This document shows positions 1 to 8,287 of a stretch of DNA of 46,438 nucleotides, in pieces. Every line of letters starts with the position of its first letter. The stretch's first letter is position 1. The notes under the pieces were generated by a model. That model searched no databases, was not told the DNA's origin, and worked only from the letters and a program-made list of their open reading frames with translations. Source of the DNA: Opitutales bacterium (lineage in GTDB: Bacteria; Verrucomicrobiota; Verrucomicrobiia; Opitutales; Oceanipulchritudinaceae); contig JAFGLA010000025.1 of the NCBI GenBank assembly GCA_016928295.1, positions 1 through 46,438 of the forward strand, given 5' to 3'. The position numbers were made by a program, and so were the translations under genes.

Positions 1-159
1 CAAGTCCGAGAGATCGGGCACGTTCTCAATCGTCACCTCGTCCGCAGTAAGCAGACACGCGGCGAAAATCGGCAAGGCCGCATTCTTTGCCCCGCCCGCC
101 TGCACAGAGCCATGCAAGGGGCCGCTTCCCTCAACGCGCAAAACGTCCATGCCGCACAT
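1..159 (-). CDS. murA: UDP-N-acetylglucosamine 1-carboxyvinyltransferase, N-terminal part
   Basis: This is the first 53 codons of MurA, cut by the window edge. MurA transfers enolpyruvate from PEP to UDP-GlcNAc, the first committed step of peptidoglycan synthesis, in the cytoplasm. The translation shows the family's N-terminal signature: GSVQAGGAKNAALPIF near residues 17-32, whose Lys-Asn pair binds substrate, then a leucine-rich strand and NVPDLSDL. Two in-frame ATGs (ending at 159 and 150) are possible; neither has a clear Shine-Dalgarno sequence, so the start is uncertain by three codons. The catalytic Cys loop lies outside the window. The next gene on the same strand, the DJ-1 gene, ends at 294, so the 134-bp gap probably holds the murA promoter. 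Confidence 0.9.
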   Translation of the reverse strand, partial: MCGMDVLRVEGSGPLHGSVQAGGAKNAALPIFAACLLTADEVTIENVPDLSDL

Positions 160-293
160 GCTAAACGGCACAGGCACACAAGGGGAAGAACTAAGTAAAA
201 AGCAAAACCTTAACTTATGCTTCTAATTGATGGGCAGTGATATAGATGCACTTATTTTTCTACCGAAAAAGGCGGTCGGCACGCTCTATCAAA

Positions 294-842
294 CTACACC
301 TCGGTGCATATCGCGTGCGCGATCTGAAGGGCCTTGTTGTAACCGCAAAGCCGCTCGACAAGAGCGAGCGCGAATGCTACCGATGTACCCGCGCCACGGG
401 ACGTGACAATAGGCCCGTCGCTCACTACGGCTTCTTTCTCCAAGGCGCCGGGCAGCTCCTCGAACACGGACTGGTGCGAGGTTACGCGCCGCCCTTTGAG
501 AACGCCAGCGTCCTTCAGCACTACGGGGGCGGCACATATCGCGCCGACAAAACGCTCCGCAGCCACCTGATTGCGCACAAGGTCCAGCACACGCTCGTCG
601 CGGCGCATGTCCGCAGTGCCCGCGCCCCCGGGAATGACGAGCAGATCCCAGGCACGTGGCGGCACCTCTTCAAGCAGGCAGTCCGCCTGCATAATTATCC
701 CCGAACGCCCTTTTACAAAGCGCGATCCGGTGCGCGAAGCCGTCACTACGTCCACTTCCGCCCGACGCAGGATGTCGATGGGGGACACGGCTTCGATTTC
801 CTCGAAATTGTCTGTCAGAATAATAAGCGCGGACTTTCTCAT
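294..842 (-). CDS. DJ-1/PfpI family protein (YajL/ThiJ-like)
   Basis: A 182-residue cytoplasmic protein of the DJ-1/PfpI superfamily. The Rossmann-like fold is marked by RKSALIILTDNFEEIEAV at the N-terminus, VIPGGAG near 69-75 and the nucleophile elbow GAICAAP with Cys103. Glu15 matches the conserved acidic residue that tunes the cysteine, and SHQSVF follows. Family members act as oxidative-stress proteins, glyoxalases or protein deglycases (the last debated); the exact activity cannot be read from the sequence. The ATG at 842 is chosen over an upstream frame extension to 947 because the family starts at this strand and an AAAGGG motif sits about 10 nt upstream. It lies between murA and clpP with no obvious functional link. 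Confidence 0.9.
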   Translation of the reverse strand: MRKSALIILTDNFEEIEAVSPIDILRRAEVDVVTASRTGSRFVKGRSGIIMQADCLLEEVPPRAWDLLVIPGGAGTADMRRDERVLDLVRNQVAAERFVGAICAAPVVLKDAGVLKGRRVTSHQSVFEELPGALEKEAVVSDGPIVTSRGAGTSVAFALALVERLCGYNKALQIAHAICTEV

Positions 843-1029
843 GGCGTTTACCCTTTGCCAAAATAATGCTCCGCGTCCAGAACTGCACGAAGAAAACGTG
901 TTCATGGGAACCAAAACGAGCGCGGAATTGACTGAAATTCCCAGCACTCATAGTTTTCTGCAAAGATAAAAACAAAGAATAACCCCCGCTCTGCTTTCCT
1001 TTTGCAGCGCGGACTGTTAAAGTCACAAC

Positions 1030-1671
1030 ATGTCCAACGATTTTTCCATGTTCGAGAACACCGCACGTCCCCGCTTTGATGAAGAAGAGAACGAGAACGA
1101 CGAGATGAAGCCGCCTGTGGAGCCCGGCATCGAGCCGCTCATGCAGAAGCGTTTCGTCAAGGAGCGCAAAATCTTCTTCTGGACGGACACCAACGACGAA
1201 GCCTGCCGCAAGGCCGTCGAAAAGCTGCTCTATCTTGAGGCGATTGACCCGGGCAAGGAGATTACATTCTACCTCAACAGCCCGGGCGGCTCCATCACTT
1301 CGGGCATGGCCCTGTTCGACACGATGCGCATGATCTCTTCGCCCATCAAGGTCGTCGTCATGGGCATGGCCGCCAGCATGGGTTCGATACTGCTCTGCGC
1401 CGGTGAAAAGGGCAAAAGGCTGCTCTTCCCGCACGCCAGAGTACTCATTCACCAGCCGCTCATCTCGGGCCGCATGATGGGAAGCGCCGTGGACATCAAC
1501 ATTCAGGCGCTTGAAATGGAAAAGGCCCGTGCGGAGCTTAACGGCATCTTGGCCGCAGCAAGTGGTCAGCCGCTTGAGAAAATCCAGACCGACACCGACC
1601 GCGACTTCTACATGAACGCGAAAGAAGCCATCGAATACGGACTGGCCGACGGCATCGTGGAAAGCATGTAA
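1030..1671 (+). CDS. clpP: ATP-dependent Clp protease proteolytic subunit
   Basis: ClpP is the serine peptidase that forms the double-heptamer chamber working with ClpX/ClpA. The triad is visible: Ser116 in GMAASMGS, His141 in LIHQP and Asp192 in DTDRDFYM. The YLNSPGGS oxyanion strand is also present. At 213 residues it is slightly longer than the usual 195-207, owing to an acidic N-terminal extension (DEEENENDE, about residues 17-25) that resembles a propeptide. No clpX follows: a bidirectional terminator lies immediately downstream and the next gene is convergent, so clpP appears to be monocistronic. The start at 1030 has no strong ribosome site. The family assignment is certain; which of several possible ClpP paralogues it is cannot be told. 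Confidence 0.96.
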   Translation: MSNDFSMFENTARPRFDEEENENDEMKPPVEPGIEPLMQKRFVKERKIFFWTDTNDEACRKAVEKLLYLEAIDPGKEITFYLNSPGGSITSGMALFDTMRMISSPIKVVVMGMAASMGSILLCAGEKGKRLLFPHARVLIHQPLISGRMMGSAVDINIQALEMEKARAELNGILAAASGQPLEKIQTDTDRDFYMNAKEAIEYGLADGIVESM

Positions 1672-1694
1672 AGGCCACGGTAGTTTATACAGCG

Positions 1695-1725
1695 AAAACG
1701 CCCCCGTGAAAACAGGGGCGTTTTT
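1695..1725. terminator. Bidirectional intrinsic terminator between clpP and the GH5 gene
   Basis: A 10-bp perfect stem (1695-1704 with 1715-1724) encloses a 10-nt loop. The plus strand ends in a T run at 1721-1725, and the minus strand likewise ends in TTTT. It sits 23 nt after the clpP stop and 31 nt before the end of the convergent gene, so it can serve both. Confidence 0.9.
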
Positions 1726-1755
1726 CGTGGATAAGCGGCTTTTTATCAAGGCGCC

Positions 1756-3006
1756 CTATTCGCGCGTTTCATCAGCCAATTCCACGGATTGCGCCTTTGC
1801 CGGAGCGTCCTGAATGACCGGAAAGCTGCGCACAATCCCCTCGCCACGGACGGTAATCGTGGCCTCGCGGCGATTCTGTCCGTTGTATTCCGGCACCTGA
1901 AAGCTGATTGCTTCCGTCCCCCAGCCCGACAGCGGCGATAGGCCCAGAATCCAGTCCGCGTCGCACTCGATGGACCATGAGCAGTTGCCGTGGATTGCGA
2001 AAGTGTAGCGGCTCGGCCAAGAGCCAAGCCTGATTGACTCGCCAACCGACAGGGTCATTTGCGACGCGCCAGCATTGCCTATACGTGCATAGACTTGGGC
2101 AAAATACGTGCTCGGATAATACGCTTCGGGGCTGTGCTCGTCGTTCCAACTCGGCATCACCATGTTCATGCCCTCGCCGTCGCCGTTCCAAGCCCATGCC
2201 AGCACCGTCCAGCCAAGCGCGCGCGCCGTGTCGGTAAGCGCGGCCCAGTCGGCCCCGCCTTCGCGCATTCCGCCAAATTCGCCAATGATTATCGGGCGGT
2301 CCACTTTGGCAAACTCGACGAGGTCCTCGGGCTGCATCCAGCGGCGCGGCCCTTGCTCCACGTAGGCACTGCTGTAAATGTGGACGGAGAAGACGATGTC
2401 GGAATCCTCGATAAGCGGCGAAGCCTTGGCCGCGGTGACCGTTTCCTGCGCCCAGCCCGGGATGTCCACGATTATCGTGCCAGAATACACCTCGCGCACT
2501 ATGGCAATGGCCTTGTTGTAGGCATCGGCGTATTGCTCTGGGCTAAGGCTGTGCCCTCCCCACTCGTTCATGAGATTGAGCGTAAAGGGGCCTGCCTCGG
2601 CCAGAGCCGCGTAATTGTCCCGCCACCAGCGGGCTGCCGCAAGTAGTTGCCCGGGGTCGTCCGAGCCGTTGCCGCGGTAGTCGTGATAAGTGGCGATAAC
2701 GTTAAAGCCGTGCGCGTTGGCGTCGGCAATCCAGCCCTGCATAGTCTCAAGGCGCACGCCCTGTTCCGGCGGGATTTCGATACGCACCGTCCCGATGCGG
2801 TCGAACTTCTTCATAAGATCCCAGCCGATGGGGATATTGCCCTTGTCCGCTTCGTTGAAGTAGCCCGCCTGCACGTTCACCCCGTCCGGCCAGCCAAGAG
2901 TGGCCGCTCCGAGGTTTGGAAGCGCGGCGAACATGGCCACGGACAGCATTGCGCAGCCTGCGCGAAGTGAATCAATGCAAGAGAGTTGCTTATGCCTGAT
3001 GTCCAT
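1756..3006 (-). CDS. Secreted glycoside hydrolase family 5-like (cellulase fold) with C-terminal BACON-like domain
   Basis: A 416-residue exported glycosidase. An n-region with RHK and a hydrophobic stretch (residues about 14-36) look like a signal peptide. The clan A TIM barrel is shown by LNLMNEWGG (acid/base Glu148), HIY (His209, Tyr211) and IIIGEFGG (nucleophile Glu243), the layout of GH5 endoglucanases and mannanases. Residues about 330-405 (CSWSIECDADWI onward, with a repeated strand pattern ending in a PVIQDA-like strand) resemble BACON, a carbohydrate- or mucin-associated Ig-like module. The frame is open up to 3135, but that extension would be encoded inside a repeat-like palindrome and would bury the signal peptide, so the ATG at 3006 is preferred; no Shine-Dalgarno sequence helps. 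The exact substrate is unknown. Confidence 0.85.
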   Translation of the reverse strand: MDIRHKQLSCIDSLRAGCAMLSVAMFAALPNLGAATLGWPDGVNVQAGYFNEADKGNIPIGWDLMKKFDRIGTVRIEIPPEQGVRLETMQGWIADANAHGFNVIATYHDYRGNGSDDPGQLLAAARWWRDNYAALAEAGPFTLNLMNEWGGHSLSPEQYADAYNKAIAIVREVYSGTIIVDIPGWAQETVTAAKASPLIEDSDIVFSVHIYSSAYVEQGPRRWMQPEDLVEFAKVDRPIIIGEFGGMREGGADWAALTDTARALGWTVLAWAWNGDGEGMNMVMPSWNDEHSPEAYYPSTYFAQVYARIGNAGASQMTLSVGESIRLGSWPSRYTFAIHGNCSWSIECDADWILGLSPLSGWGTEAISFQVPEYNGQNRREATITVRGEGIVRSFPVIQDAPAKAQSVELADETRE

Positions 3007-3481
3007 TGTCACAAAGTCTGTGTTTGCTGCCCTTGTTGCCATCTGCGGCAAGGTTACGGGCAGCGCATTAGGGAGCGTTTGCAAATAGGCGGACCGAGGA
3101 GGCGGGATGTATTTTCGAGATAAAAATCTGGACATGAAGCGAGGCGAATCGAGATTCCCGGAGCTGAATGGACTGGTTTTTAGCCGAAAAGACGCCCGTA
3201 TTCCGATGGGAGTTCTATTTGCAAACGCTCCCTAGCCCGAAAACATGGGCAAGGCCGTTTCCTTTGACAACTGTATTGAGATTACGAAGCAACAAAACTC
3301 GCTTAAAAAGAGCTTCAAGCAAGCGCCGTGCAACAGAAGTCATGCACGCAACAGGTACGCGGCAAAGAGGCACGGCTTGTAACCCGTGAATTGCTTTGGA
3401 CAATGCGTACACGACCAAGCGGCTATAACACACGGAATCTACCGCGGCGACAGCGTTTGGCATGTTAAGCAGTCGCGCTAC
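3007..3481. other. Intergenic region upstream of the GH5 gene and downstream of cheW
   Basis: About 475 bp without a convincing gene. It holds the 166-bp palindrome at 3069-3234. From 3235 to 3481 I see no coding potential, no tRNA-like fold and no clear terminator for cheW. The GH5 promoter must lie inside or next to the palindrome. Confidence 0.6.
3069..3234. repeat. MITE-like palindromic element with 20-bp perfect terminal inverted repeats and TA ends
   Basis: Positions 3069-3088 and 3215-3234 are perfect inverted copies (20/20), beginning with TAGGGAGCG and ending with CGCTCCCTA. The interior is also an imperfect palindrome: 3121-3128 pairs with 3175-3182 (one G-T pair), 3112-3115 with 3187-3190, 3133-3135 with 3168-3170, and 3146-3150 with 3153-3157. 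All are centred at about 3151.5 except the 3112-3115 pairing, which is offset by one base. The element encodes no protein. TA at each outer end fits the TA target duplication of IS630/Tc1-type elements, so a non-autonomous derivative is inferred. It could also be an intergenic hairpin with a regulatory role. Confidence 0.7.
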
Positions 3482-3979
3482 CTAGCGTATGTTCAGGCGC
3501 TCGGCCATAATGACCTGATCGATGTCGAGCAGTGTCTTGACCTCGCCCTTTATCTTGGCGATGCCCAGAATGTACTCGCCGTCGAACTGGCCGCCAAGGT
3601 CGGGGGTTTCCTCAACCTCTTCCTCGGTAATGTTCATGACCTCCTCGACGGCGTCCACAATAAGGCCGACGGAAGTTGCGATACCTTCGCGGGCCTCGAT
3701 CTGCACTACGACGATACAGGTGCGCTCTGTAACGGTGTCCTCGCCGATGCCGAACTTCAGGCGCATGTCGATGACGGGAATCACCTTGCCGCGCAGGTTG
3801 ATGACGCCCTTTACGTGGTGCGGCATTTGCGGCACGGGCGTGATTTTCTGCATTCGGATGATTTCGCGAATCTTCAGCACGGCTACGCCGTAAGATTCCT
3901 CACCGAGCTTGAAAGTCAGAAATTTACCCGCCTCGAACTTGGTCTTGGCATTACCTGATTCTACGTCGCTTGTGGCCAT
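3482..3979 (-). CDS. cheW: Chemotaxis coupling protein CheW
   Basis: A 165-residue CheW: a single SH3-like adaptor domain that couples chemoreceptors to the CheA kinase. Diagnostic segments are FLTFKLGEESYGVAVLKIREI (split here as FLTFKLGEESYG and VAVLKIREI), the PQMPHHVKGVINLRG turn and PVIDMRLKFG, with GEVKTLLDIDQV near the end. The first about 17 residues are an unstructured tail. The ATG at 3979 has a CGGAGA ribosome site 8-9 nt upstream. No cheA, receptor or other che gene is nearby; the neighbours are a glycosidase and feoB. It therefore works with components encoded elsewhere, or couples to an alternative kinase. Confidence 0.95.
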   Translation of the reverse strand: MATSDVESGNAKTKFEAGKFLTFKLGEESYGVAVLKIREIIRMQKITPVPQMPHHVKGVINLRGKVIPVIDMRLKFGIGEDTVTERTCIVVVQIEAREGIATSVGLIVDAVEEVMNITEEEVEETPDLGGQFDGEYILGIAKIKGEVKTLLDIDQVIMAERLNIR

Positions 3980-4272
3980 TTCGTGTTCTCCGGTCTGTAT
4001 CTATTTTTTGAATATATGCGGTAAGACCGCGACCTGAGGCGCGTCGCGATAACTTGACTGTCTAAGTATCGGGCAATGCTGCCTACAAATAAAGCCTCAA
4101 AAGACGGGGTCTTTCCCCCTGTGAACAATTTGAGAGTTGTAAACGAAGGATAATTCCAGATTTCCACTCGCGCAAACAAGTGCGCGTCTTTCTTCACATG
4201 AATAAACGTAAACTGGCAGAGCCTCATATACCAGCGTATCAAAAAAAACAGCTGCCAGACATGAACGCTCGC

Positions 4273-6603
4273 CTATAAAAGACTGCCCAGTTGATAGACG
4301 GCCACGGCGCCTATCCACGCCAGGGCTGTCATGTAAACGAATGAGAACACGGCCCAGCGCATACCGATCTCCCGCACTATGGCGGCAAGAGTCGCCATGC
4401 ACTGCTGGCAGAGCGCGAAAAACACCATGAGCGCGAGCACCATTGGCAGAGTGTAAACAGGCTCACCCATGCGCGGGCCGCTCGTCCAAGTTTCAGAACC
4501 CATCCGTTCCTTCAAAAGCTCGGAATGATCGTCCACATCGTCGCCGAGGCGATAGATGACGCCCATTGTCGAGAGGATGACCTCTCTGGCGGGAAAGCTC
4601 GAAACGATGCCGACGGAGATTTTCCAGTCAAAGCCTGCGGGCGCGAATATGGGCTGCACAAAACGGCCAAAGCGGCCAAGATAGCTCTGCTCGATGTTCG
4701 CGCTGCCGACAATGTTTGTCAGCTCGTCCTCGTAGCCGTTTTCACCGCTTGCAAGCAGCTCTTGCGCGGCTTCAAAGCTGATGCCTTCGCTGACCGCAAG
4801 CTGGCTTATGTAGTCCTGACGCAGTTGCTCTTCCAGCTCCGGCTTGTGCGGGAAATAGAGCAGCGCCCAGATGATGACCGTCATTGCAAAGATAACCGTT
4901 CCCGCCGTGTGCATGAAGACCTTGCCGCGTTCGTACATGCGAAGGGCTACGTCCCTCAGGCTGGGAACGCGGTAAGGGGGCAGCTCCAAAAGAAAGGGCT
5001 GGGGCTTGCTGCGGAGTATGAAACGAGTCAGCACAAAGGCCACCGGCCCCGCCACGAGCAGGCCCAGTATGTGCATTCCAAAGAGCAAAAGACCTGCGTA
5101 AAACGAGCCGTAGCGAGGCTGGATGAACATCCCGATAAAGAGCACGTACACGGGCAGGCGGGCGGAGCAGCTCATGAGCGGAGCCACGAGTATCGTCGCA
5201 ATCTGCGCCTTTGGGTCTTTGATTGTGCGCGCGGCCATTATGCCCGGCACCGCACAGGCGTAGCTGGAAAGCATGGGGACAAAGCTCTTGCCCGATAGGC
5301 CGCACCAGCTGAACACCTTGTCCATAAGGAAGGCTGCACGCGGCAGGTAGCCGGAGTCCTCCAAAATGGCTATGAACATGAACAGGATGAGAATCTGCGG
5401 CAGGAATATTATACAGGCGCCGATGCCGCCGATTACGCCGTCAACGACGAGGCTTTGCAGTACGGGGCTGCCCTCAAGAAACGGCCCGACAAAGCCCTGC
5501 AACCAGCCGACGCTCCCGTCTATAATATCCATGAAAGGCCCTGCCCACGAATACACGGCCTGAAAGACCAGGTACATCACGGCGACAAATACGACGAGGC
5601 CCCAGCCGCGGTGAAGAAGCAGGCGATCGATACTTTCAGAATGGTGCCCACGACGTTTTACGACGCCATCTCTTCCAAAACGTCCGCCGCCGTGCCTCAT
5701 GCGACGACCTTCGCCGCTCGCCGCGTGGGGTACAAAGAGTTTGTCGCCCTGCGCGGCAGCTTCGCACAAGTTTCTGTCAACTCCGCAAATCCATTCGCGC
5801 AAGTCGCGGTAGTGCAGCATTGCCTCGCAGGCGGTCGGGTTGTAACCGGCGTCAAAGAGCATCTTCCTTGCCTTGGCAAGAGCGTCTTTGCGAATGCGCT
5901 CATCAAGCCCAAGGGTGTCGGCAATTTTGCCGCTGCTGTCAAAGAGCACACGGCGCAGAACCGCGTCCGAAAGTTCGTCAGAAACGGCGAAATCCGAGCG
6001 CAACGAAGCAGTCGCCTTCATGACCGCTTCGGGCCAGTTGGGCTTGTTCATGCAGCTTTTGTTGTCCGCAGCAGTGACGATTGCCCTTTTGAGGGCTTCC
6101 ACGCCCTCGCCAGTCTTTGCCGATGTAGCCACACAGGTTACGCCAAGTCGCGTCGAGAGCAGCTCCACGTCTATGTCCGCACCGGAAGCGCGCGCCTCGT
6201 CGGACATGTTTAATGCAAGCACCATCGGAAGCCCGAGGTCCGCAATCTGGGCCGCCATGAACAGGCTGCGCACCAGCGCCGTGGAGTCCACAACGCATAC
6301 GACCAGGTCCGGCTTTTCCTCCCCGCGCAAATGCCCGAGCAGGTATTCCACCACCACCTCTTCGTCAGGCGAGGCTGCCGAAAGGCTGTACGCGCCTGGC
6401 AAGTCCACAAGGTTCAGCTCCTGCCCACCAAAGTTAGCCTGCCCGACCTTTCTCTCCACAGTGATGCCCGGGTAATTGCCCACTCGCTGACGCAAACCTG
6501 TCAGCCTGTTGAAGAGAGAGCTTTTTCCCGTGTTGGGATTGCCGGATAGGGCAATGTTGAGAACGCGCGCCTTGTCCGCGCCGCTAGACTGTATGTCGGA
6601 CAT
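4273..6603 (-). CDS. feoB: Ferrous iron transporter FeoB
   Basis: A 776-residue inner-membrane Fe(II) transporter. The N-terminal G domain shows G1 GNPNTGKSS (21-29), G3 DLPG (67-70) and G4 NMSD (132-135), followed by the helical GDI-like region. The membrane part begins near HRGWGLVVFVAVMYLVFQ and contains the Gate motifs, including GLSGKSFVPMLSSYACAVPG with the conserved Cys implicated in iron passage. The length is that of full FeoB (E. coli about 773). No feoA or feoC is adjacent, which is unusual because feoA normally precedes feoB. The start follows directly after a plausible TTGACA promoter (6682-6710). The gene is probably monocistronic; iron control by Fur is expected but I could not pick out a clear box. 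Confidence 0.97.
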   Translation of the reverse strand: MSDIQSSGADKARVLNIALSGNPNTGKSSLFNRLTGLRQRVGNYPGITVERKVGQANFGGQELNLVDLPGAYSLSAASPDEEVVVEYLLGHLRGEEKPDLVVCVVDSTALVRSLFMAAQIADLGLPMVLALNMSDEARASGADIDVELLSTRLGVTCVATSAKTGEGVEALKRAIVTAADNKSCMNKPNWPEAVMKATASLRSDFAVSDELSDAVLRRVLFDSSGKIADTLGLDERIRKDALAKARKMLFDAGYNPTACEAMLHYRDLREWICGVDRNLCEAAAQGDKLFVPHAASGEGRRMRHGGGRFGRDGVVKRRGHHSESIDRLLLHRGWGLVVFVAVMYLVFQAVYSWAGPFMDIIDGSVGWLQGFVGPFLEGSPVLQSLVVDGVIGGIGACIIFLPQILILFMFIAILEDSGYLPRAAFLMDKVFSWCGLSGKSFVPMLSSYACAVPGIMAARTIKDPKAQIATILVAPLMSCSARLPVYVLFIGMFIQPRYGSFYAGLLLFGMHILGLLVAGPVAFVLTRFILRSKPQPFLLELPPYRVPSLRDVALRMYERGKVFMHTAGTVIFAMTVIIWALLYFPHKPELEEQLRQDYISQLAVSEGISFEAAQELLASGENGYEDELTNIVGSANIEQSYLGRFGRFVQPIFAPAGFDWKISVGIVSSFPAREVILSTMGVIYRLGDDVDDHSELLKERMGSETWTSGPRMGEPVYTLPMVLALMVFFALCQQCMATLAAIVREIGMRWAVFSFVYMTALAWIGAVAVYQLGSLL

Positions 6604-6681
6604 TGTGAAAAGTATTCTACGGTCGAAAACACAAACCGCGAGCGCCAGCCACTATCGAGACACAGTCTCACGGTTTTGGCG

Positions 6682-6710
6682 AGAATCGTCAGCGCCACAA
6701 TGCTTGTCAA
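6682..6710 (-). promoter_or_regulatory. Candidate feoB promoter
   Basis: On the minus strand a perfect TTGACA (6710-6705) is followed after 17 nt by GATTCT (6687-6682), matching the -10 consensus at three of six positions. It would start transcription about 70 nt before the feoB ATG. Only the -35 box is strong. Confidence 0.4.
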
Positions 6711-6762
6711 CCCGCAATTGCGCGACCATCCACCCGCATTCCCCAGCACCTGCAAACGAGCA

Positions 6763-6837
6763 TGGTAGGGGATCCGAGACTCGAACTCGGAACTGCCCTT
6801 TAGGAGAGGGCCGTTATATCCCTTTAACTAATCCCCC
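6763..6837 (-). tRNA. tRNA-Arg (anticodon CCT)
   Basis: The reverse strand folds into a full cloverleaf: acceptor GGGGGAT with ATCCCCT (one G-T pair at 1:72), D arm GTTA/TAAC, anticodon stem GCCCT/AGGGC around loop CTCCTAA (anticodon CCT, reading AGG), and T arm CCGAG/CTCGG with TTCGAGT. CCA is encoded. It stands alone, upstream of feoB on the same strand. Confidence 0.95.
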
Positions 6838-7462
6838 ATGCGCGCGGGAGTCTGCGCTATACCGAAAAGTCCGGCATGGCATCGCCAGCAAAGGCGCAAA
6901 CATTAGGAGAGCTGGCAAGGCACGCGCAAGACAAGATGAACGATAAATGTAAAAAGACAGCCTACGCAATAATTCGCTATCCACAACGAACCACTGCGAC
7001 GTAGGGCACTCTTGATTGCTTGCTCTTATGTTAGAGTAAAATCGTTTGGACGCACATTTTTTGTAAATCAAAGCTCCACGCAAAAGTAACAATCCAGACA
7101 ATGAGACACAATATCCACCACAAAGCCATGAATACCAAGCGAATTACGCTCAATACAAAGACGCGGCGTTTGTTACGGACGGCGGAGCATCAGTTTAACT
7201 AATGTATTGACGCGGCAATCTTCTACTCGAAAATATGGCAATGCAACCTTGACAGTGTGCGAGCGCAGTTGTTGAGGAAGTATAAGACAGGAACTGTATC
7301 CGTAAACGCGTTGACAAATATGCGATGCGGAAACAGATTTTTTGTTTTCACTCCATTCCCCTACCCCTTAACAGCGAAGCATAAGTCAAGATTCTATTCT
7401 CGCCGGACCTTGGGTCGTGGGGCAAACTTATCAGTCGAACAGTAGACGAACAACCTCACTCA
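6838..7462. other. Long intergenic region before the TonB-system operon
   Basis: About 625 bp with no credible ORF, in AT-richer sequence than its flanks. It must contain the promoter of tRNA-Arg (reading left) and of the DUF3450-TonB operon (reading right). TTGACA occurs at 7249-7254 and 7311-7316. Only the second has a tolerable -10 (CAGATT, 7334-7339, 17-nt spacing), which would leave an untranslated leader of roughly 115 nt. No known riboswitch or small RNA was recognised. Confidence 0.5.
7311..7339 (+). promoter_or_regulatory. Candidate promoter of the DUF3450-TtpC-ExbB-ExbD-TonB-TPR operon
   Basis: A perfect TTGACA at 7311-7316, a 17-nt spacer and CAGATT at 7334-7339 (three of six matches to the -10 consensus). 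It is the best sigma-70-like pair upstream of the operon; the weak -10 keeps confidence low. Confidence 0.3.
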
Positions 7463-8260
7463 ATGAAGAAACTTATAACCGCAGGAATCGCCCTGGGACT
7501 GTTTGGTACAGTCTCCCTTGCGCAGGCGCAGGAAGCCACGGCTGCCGAGCAGCTTCAGGCAGCCACCGAAATAACAAGCCAGTGGGTCGAGGCCCGCTCC
7601 TCCATCTCCAAGGAGATTAACCAGTGGCGCGTGAACAAGGAACTGATCCAGCAGAAGATCGACTTCTACAAGAACGAGCTGGAAGGGCTTCAGGAAGAAA
7701 TCGACAGATACGTCGAGGAAGCCGAAAAGGGCAAGGGCAAGCGCGCAGAGTACTCCAACCAGATTGAAGAACTCAACCGCGCCCAGAAGGTAGTGCTTGG
7801 CATACTGCCCAAGTACGAGAGTCAGGTGAAGGAACTGGCAAAGTATTTCCCCGCCCCGCTTAGCAACTCCGCAAGCAAGCTCGCGGAAAGCATCCCCAGC
7901 AACCCCGAGAACACCCGCATGAGCGTCGGCGCCCGCCTCGCAGTCATCGTGGGTATCCTCAACGAGGTTGACCGCTTCAACCGCGACGTCACGACCAATC
8001 AGGAAGTGCGCACAATCGGCGACAAGCAGATTCAGGTTGAAGTGATGTATCTGGGTTTTGCCCAGGCATTCTATGCCGACAGCGAAGGCACCATCGCCGG
8101 TATCGGCACCCCCGCAAAGGGCGGCTGGAAATGGGAAGCCAAGGACGAAATGGCCCCGCAGATTCTTCGCGCCATTCAGGTCGCACAGGGCAAGATCAAG
8201 CCGGCAGAATTTGTCGAGCTGCCCTTGCAGATGACCAACATCAAGAACGGCTCCAGGTAA
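7463..8260 (+). CDS. DUF3450 family periplasmic protein, first gene of a TonB-energising operon
   Basis: A 265-residue exported protein. A signal peptide (MKKLITAGIALGLFG... ending at AQAQ, about residue 23) is followed by a long coiled coil, roughly residues 45-100, rich in Glu, Lys and Gln (NELEGLQEEIDRYVEEAEKGK), then a compact C-terminal part. DUF3450 proteins are encoded next to TtpC/ExbB-type TonB2 systems in Vibrio, Shewanella and Caulobacter. The same order here (DUF3450, TtpC, ExbB, ExbD, TonB, TPR) identifies it. Its biochemical role is unknown; it is presumed to be a periplasmic partner of TtpC. It starts the operon, 27 bp before ttpC. No Shine-Dalgarno sequence is evident at the ATG. 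Confidence 0.9.
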   Translation: MKKLITAGIALGLFGTVSLAQAQEATAAEQLQAATEITSQWVEARSSISKEINQWRVNKELIQQKIDFYKNELEGLQEEIDRYVEEAEKGKGKRAEYSNQIEELNRAQKVVLGILPKYESQVKELAKYFPAPLSNSASKLAESIPSNPENTRMSVGARLAVIVGILNEVDRFNRDVTTNQEVRTIGDKQIQVEVMYLGFAQAFYADSEGTIAGIGTPAKGGWKWEAKDEMAPQILRAIQVAQGKIKPAEFVELPLQMTNIKNGSR

Positions 8261-8287
8261 TAACCCACACACACCTATTTACTATTC

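Noticed and set aside
670-1749. A 359-codon open frame on the minus strand across clpP and the DJ-1 gene start
   Set aside because: It is the shadow of clpP and GC-biased codons; clpP has full catalytic motifs and the antisense product has no family pattern.
3007-3135. N-terminal extension of the GH5 gene to 3135
   Set aside because: It would be encoded partly by the palindromic element and would place 43 residues ahead of a good signal peptide.
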